From: Achromobacter spanius
GTDB taxonomy: Bacteria; Pseudomonadota; Gammaproteobacteria; Burkholderiales; Burkholderiaceae_B
Direction: 5' to 3'
Assembly: GCF_029637605.1 (NCBI RefSeq)
Contig: NZ_CP121261.1
Span: forward strand, 4,154,001-4,218,000
DNA length: 64,000 nt
In this document: one piece after another, positions 62,613 through 64,000 of the stretch
Layout of the letters: every line of letters begins with the position of its first letter
Numbering within the stretch: the stretch's first letter is position 1
Made by a program: the position numbers and the translations under genes
The notes under the pieces: model-generated
What the model was told of the DNA's origin: nothing
Databases searched by the model: none
What the model saw: the letters and a program-made list of their open reading frames with translations, nothing else

Positions 62613-63359
62613 TTATACCTCGTAGAGTGGGGGGAAGCCGCTGTCTTGCAATAGCGTATTCGCTTCTTTCAAGAATGCCGGGGTGGCGGTTTCTGGGACT
62701 TGGACCAGCCATTGCACCGCTTCCTCTTTCTTGCCGCGCAGCAGCAATAGTCGGCCCAGGTGGAACATGCCGCGAAAGTCGCCGCCCTCGGCGCAACGCT
62801 GGTAGCAGTCGAATGCGCGGTCCAGGTCTTGCTCGACTACCTCGCCCGCCTCGTAGAAGCGGCCGACCACGCCGATGGATTTCACATGGCCGGTCTGCGC
62901 CGCTTGCTGGTAAAGCGCCAGTGCCGCGGCCTTGTTTTGCGTGACACCGCCCCGGCCGGCGCGCAGCATGTGCGCGTAGTTGTACATGCCCCAATCCAGG
63001 CCACGGTCGGCGGCCAGCCTGAACCAGTATGCAGCGACGGTATCGTCAGCCGCCACGCCCCAGCCATTTTCGTAGCAGCGGCCCACCATATTGATGGCCA
63101 TCGGATGATCGGCATTGGCGGCGCGCTTGAACCAGGCCAGCGCGGTTTCGGGCTGGCGCGCCACGCCCACGCCGTCCAGCAGCATCTGGCCGTAGATGGT
63201 CTGCGCTTCGACCAATCCAAGCTCGGCCGCGGCCCCGATCCAGGCGGCGTAGGGTTCCGGCGGGCCCTCGCGCAGCTGGGCCAGTTGCTCCGGCGTGGTC
63301 GCGGCGACATCGGCGGCCGTGTAAGAGGTCTTCACTGCGGTCTCCACTGCGGTCTTCAA
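62613..63359 (-). CDS. Sel1-repeat (TPR-like) protein
   Basis: A 248-residue helical-repeat protein. Sel1-like units are clear: [51 protein letters not shown], then [51 protein letters not shown] and [25 protein letters not shown]. No signal peptide. Such proteins are protein-protein scaffolds; the partner is unknown. The start overlaps the lipB stop by ATGA, so the two genes are coupled. Confidence 0.92.
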   Translation of the reverse strand: MKTAVETAVKTSYTAADVAATTPEQLAQLREGPPEPYAAWIGAAAELGLVEAQTIYGQMLLDGVGVARQPETALAWFKRAANADHPMAINMVGRCYENGWGVAADDTVAAYWFRLAADRGLDWGMYNYAHMLRAGRGGVTQNKAAALALYQQAAQTGHVKSIGVVGRFYEAGEVVEQDLDRAFDCYQRCAEGGDFRGMFHLGRLLLLRGKKEEAVQWLVQVPETATPAFLKEANTLLQDSGFPPLYEV

Positions 63360-64000
63360 AGCGTGCTCCTTCTGCGACGCCAGGCGTCCGCCAGATTGTG
63401 CGCCAGCGCGTCGCCCACGTCGGTGGGCAAGCGGCGCACGCCGCAGGCCGCCATGTCAACGGTGCGCAGCCCTTCGTAGCCGCAGGGGTTGATGCCCAGG
63501 AAAGGGGCCAGGTCCATGTCCACGTTCAGCGACACGCCATGATAGGCGCGCCCGTTGCGGATCTTGATGCCCAGCGCGGCGATCTTGGCCAGTTCGCCAC
63601 CGCCGGGGCCCAGATCGGGATCCGGCACGTACACGCCCGGCGCGCCGGGCTTGCGACAGGCGCCGTCCACGCCATGCTGCGTCAGCGTGTCGATCACGGC
63701 GCCTTCAAGCAGCGTGACGTATTCCTTCACGTACATATCCACACGGCGCAGGTCGAACAGCGCGTACGCCATGACCTGCCCGGGGCCGTGATAAGTCACC
63801 TGGCCGCCACGGTCGCAATGAACGATGGGGATGTTGCCGGGGTTCAGCACATGTTGCGGCAGGCCGGCCTGGCCCAGCGTGTAGACCGGCGCGTGCTCGC
63901 AAAGCCAGATCTCGTCAGGCGTATCGGCGCCGCGCAGCGAGGTATACGCCTGCATGTCCTGCCAGACCGGCAGATAGTCCGCCGGCCGCGCGAGCCACTT
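63356..64000 (-). CDS. lipB: Octanoyl-ACP:protein octanoyltransferase, N-terminus outside window
   Basis: The last 214 residues of LipB, which loads octanoate from ACP onto lipoyl domains. [49 protein letters not shown], the Lys in [27 protein letters not shown] and NPCGYEG are typical. The frame remains open to base 64000 ([16 protein letters not shown]), so the start lies just beyond the edge. Coupled to the Sel1 gene and presumably upstream of it in one transcript. Confidence 0.95.
   Translation of the reverse strand, partial: KWLARPADYLPVWQDMQAYTSLRGADTPDEIWLCEHAPVYTLGQAGLPQHVLNPGNIPIVHCDRGGQVTYHGPGQVMAYALFDLRRVDMYVKEYVTLLEGAVIDTLTQHGVDGACRKPGAPGVYVPDPDLGPGGGELAKIAALGIKIRNGRAYHGVSLNVDMDLAPFLGINPCGYEGLRTVDMAACGVRRLPTDVGDALAHNLADAWRRRRSTL

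Overview
The window is a 64 kb piece of a high-GC betaproteobacterial chromosome, most likely Alcaligenaceae (Achromobacter or Bordetella type). Supporting signs are the lpxL-lpxL-dapF-DUF484-xerC block, an SAH riboswitch ahead of ahcY, tripartite-transporter (Bug/TctC) binding proteins, a DksA that lacks the four-cysteine zinc finger, and the rfbBDAC order. There are 63 protein-coding genes. Two are cut by the window edges: pap at the left and lipB at the right. I see no rRNA, tRNA, CRISPR array, prophage or intact insertion sequence.

Layout: 0-8.3 kb holds a PPK2-type polyphosphate phosphotransferase, an acetyltransferase, a HIT protein, a glycosyltransferase with a coupled small protein, nhaA, ung and a DEAD-box helicase with a long repetitive tail. 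8.4-13.7 kb holds a MidA-like methyltransferase, cca, a soluble lytic transglycosylase and 5-formyl-THF cyclo-ligase. 13.9-18.1 kb holds a four-gene operon: circularly permuted ATP-grasp protein, alpha-E protein, transglutaminase, and the proteasome-like Anbu. Its biological role is still open and it is the most interesting gene system here. 19.3-22.5 kb holds the methyl-cycle genes ahcY, a small membrane protein and metF, under an SAH riboswitch. 24-29 kb holds a LysR-controlled catabolic-looking cluster with a second leuCD-type hydro-lyase, a Bug binding protein and a haloacetate-dehalogenase-like hydrolase. 29.2-30.9 kb holds hipBA. 31-40 kb holds a divergent cluster: GntR regulator, flavin reductase and NodB-type deacetylase on one side; ABC transporter (with a permease-ATPase-ATPase fusion) and amidase on the other. 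The two sides are separated by a dyad of two face-to-face sigma-54-like promoters.

40.4-46.3 kb holds metK, two lipid A acyltransferases, dapF, a DUF484 gene and xerC. 46.3-53.6 kb is a metal region: NicO/DUF1007, a Znu-type zinc ABC transporter, Zur with a Zur box, a COG0523 GTPase and dksA. 53.7-56.9 kb holds hslVU, a CusF-like protein and a PduO-type adenosyltransferase. 56.9-60.3 kb is rfbBDAC for dTDP-L-rhamnose. 60.3-64 kb holds lipA, a LacI-like protein without its DNA-binding head, a Sel1-repeat protein and lipB.

Three copies of one nested inverted-repeat element (19311-19491, 40028-40334, 62325-62589) each sit exactly between convergent genes. In two cases the element supplies the stop codon of the upstream gene. 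Several in-gene short tandem repeats (cca, the DEAD-box helicase, lpxL, rfbC T9, the riboswitch loop and the hipA 3' end) suggest active slippage in this genome.
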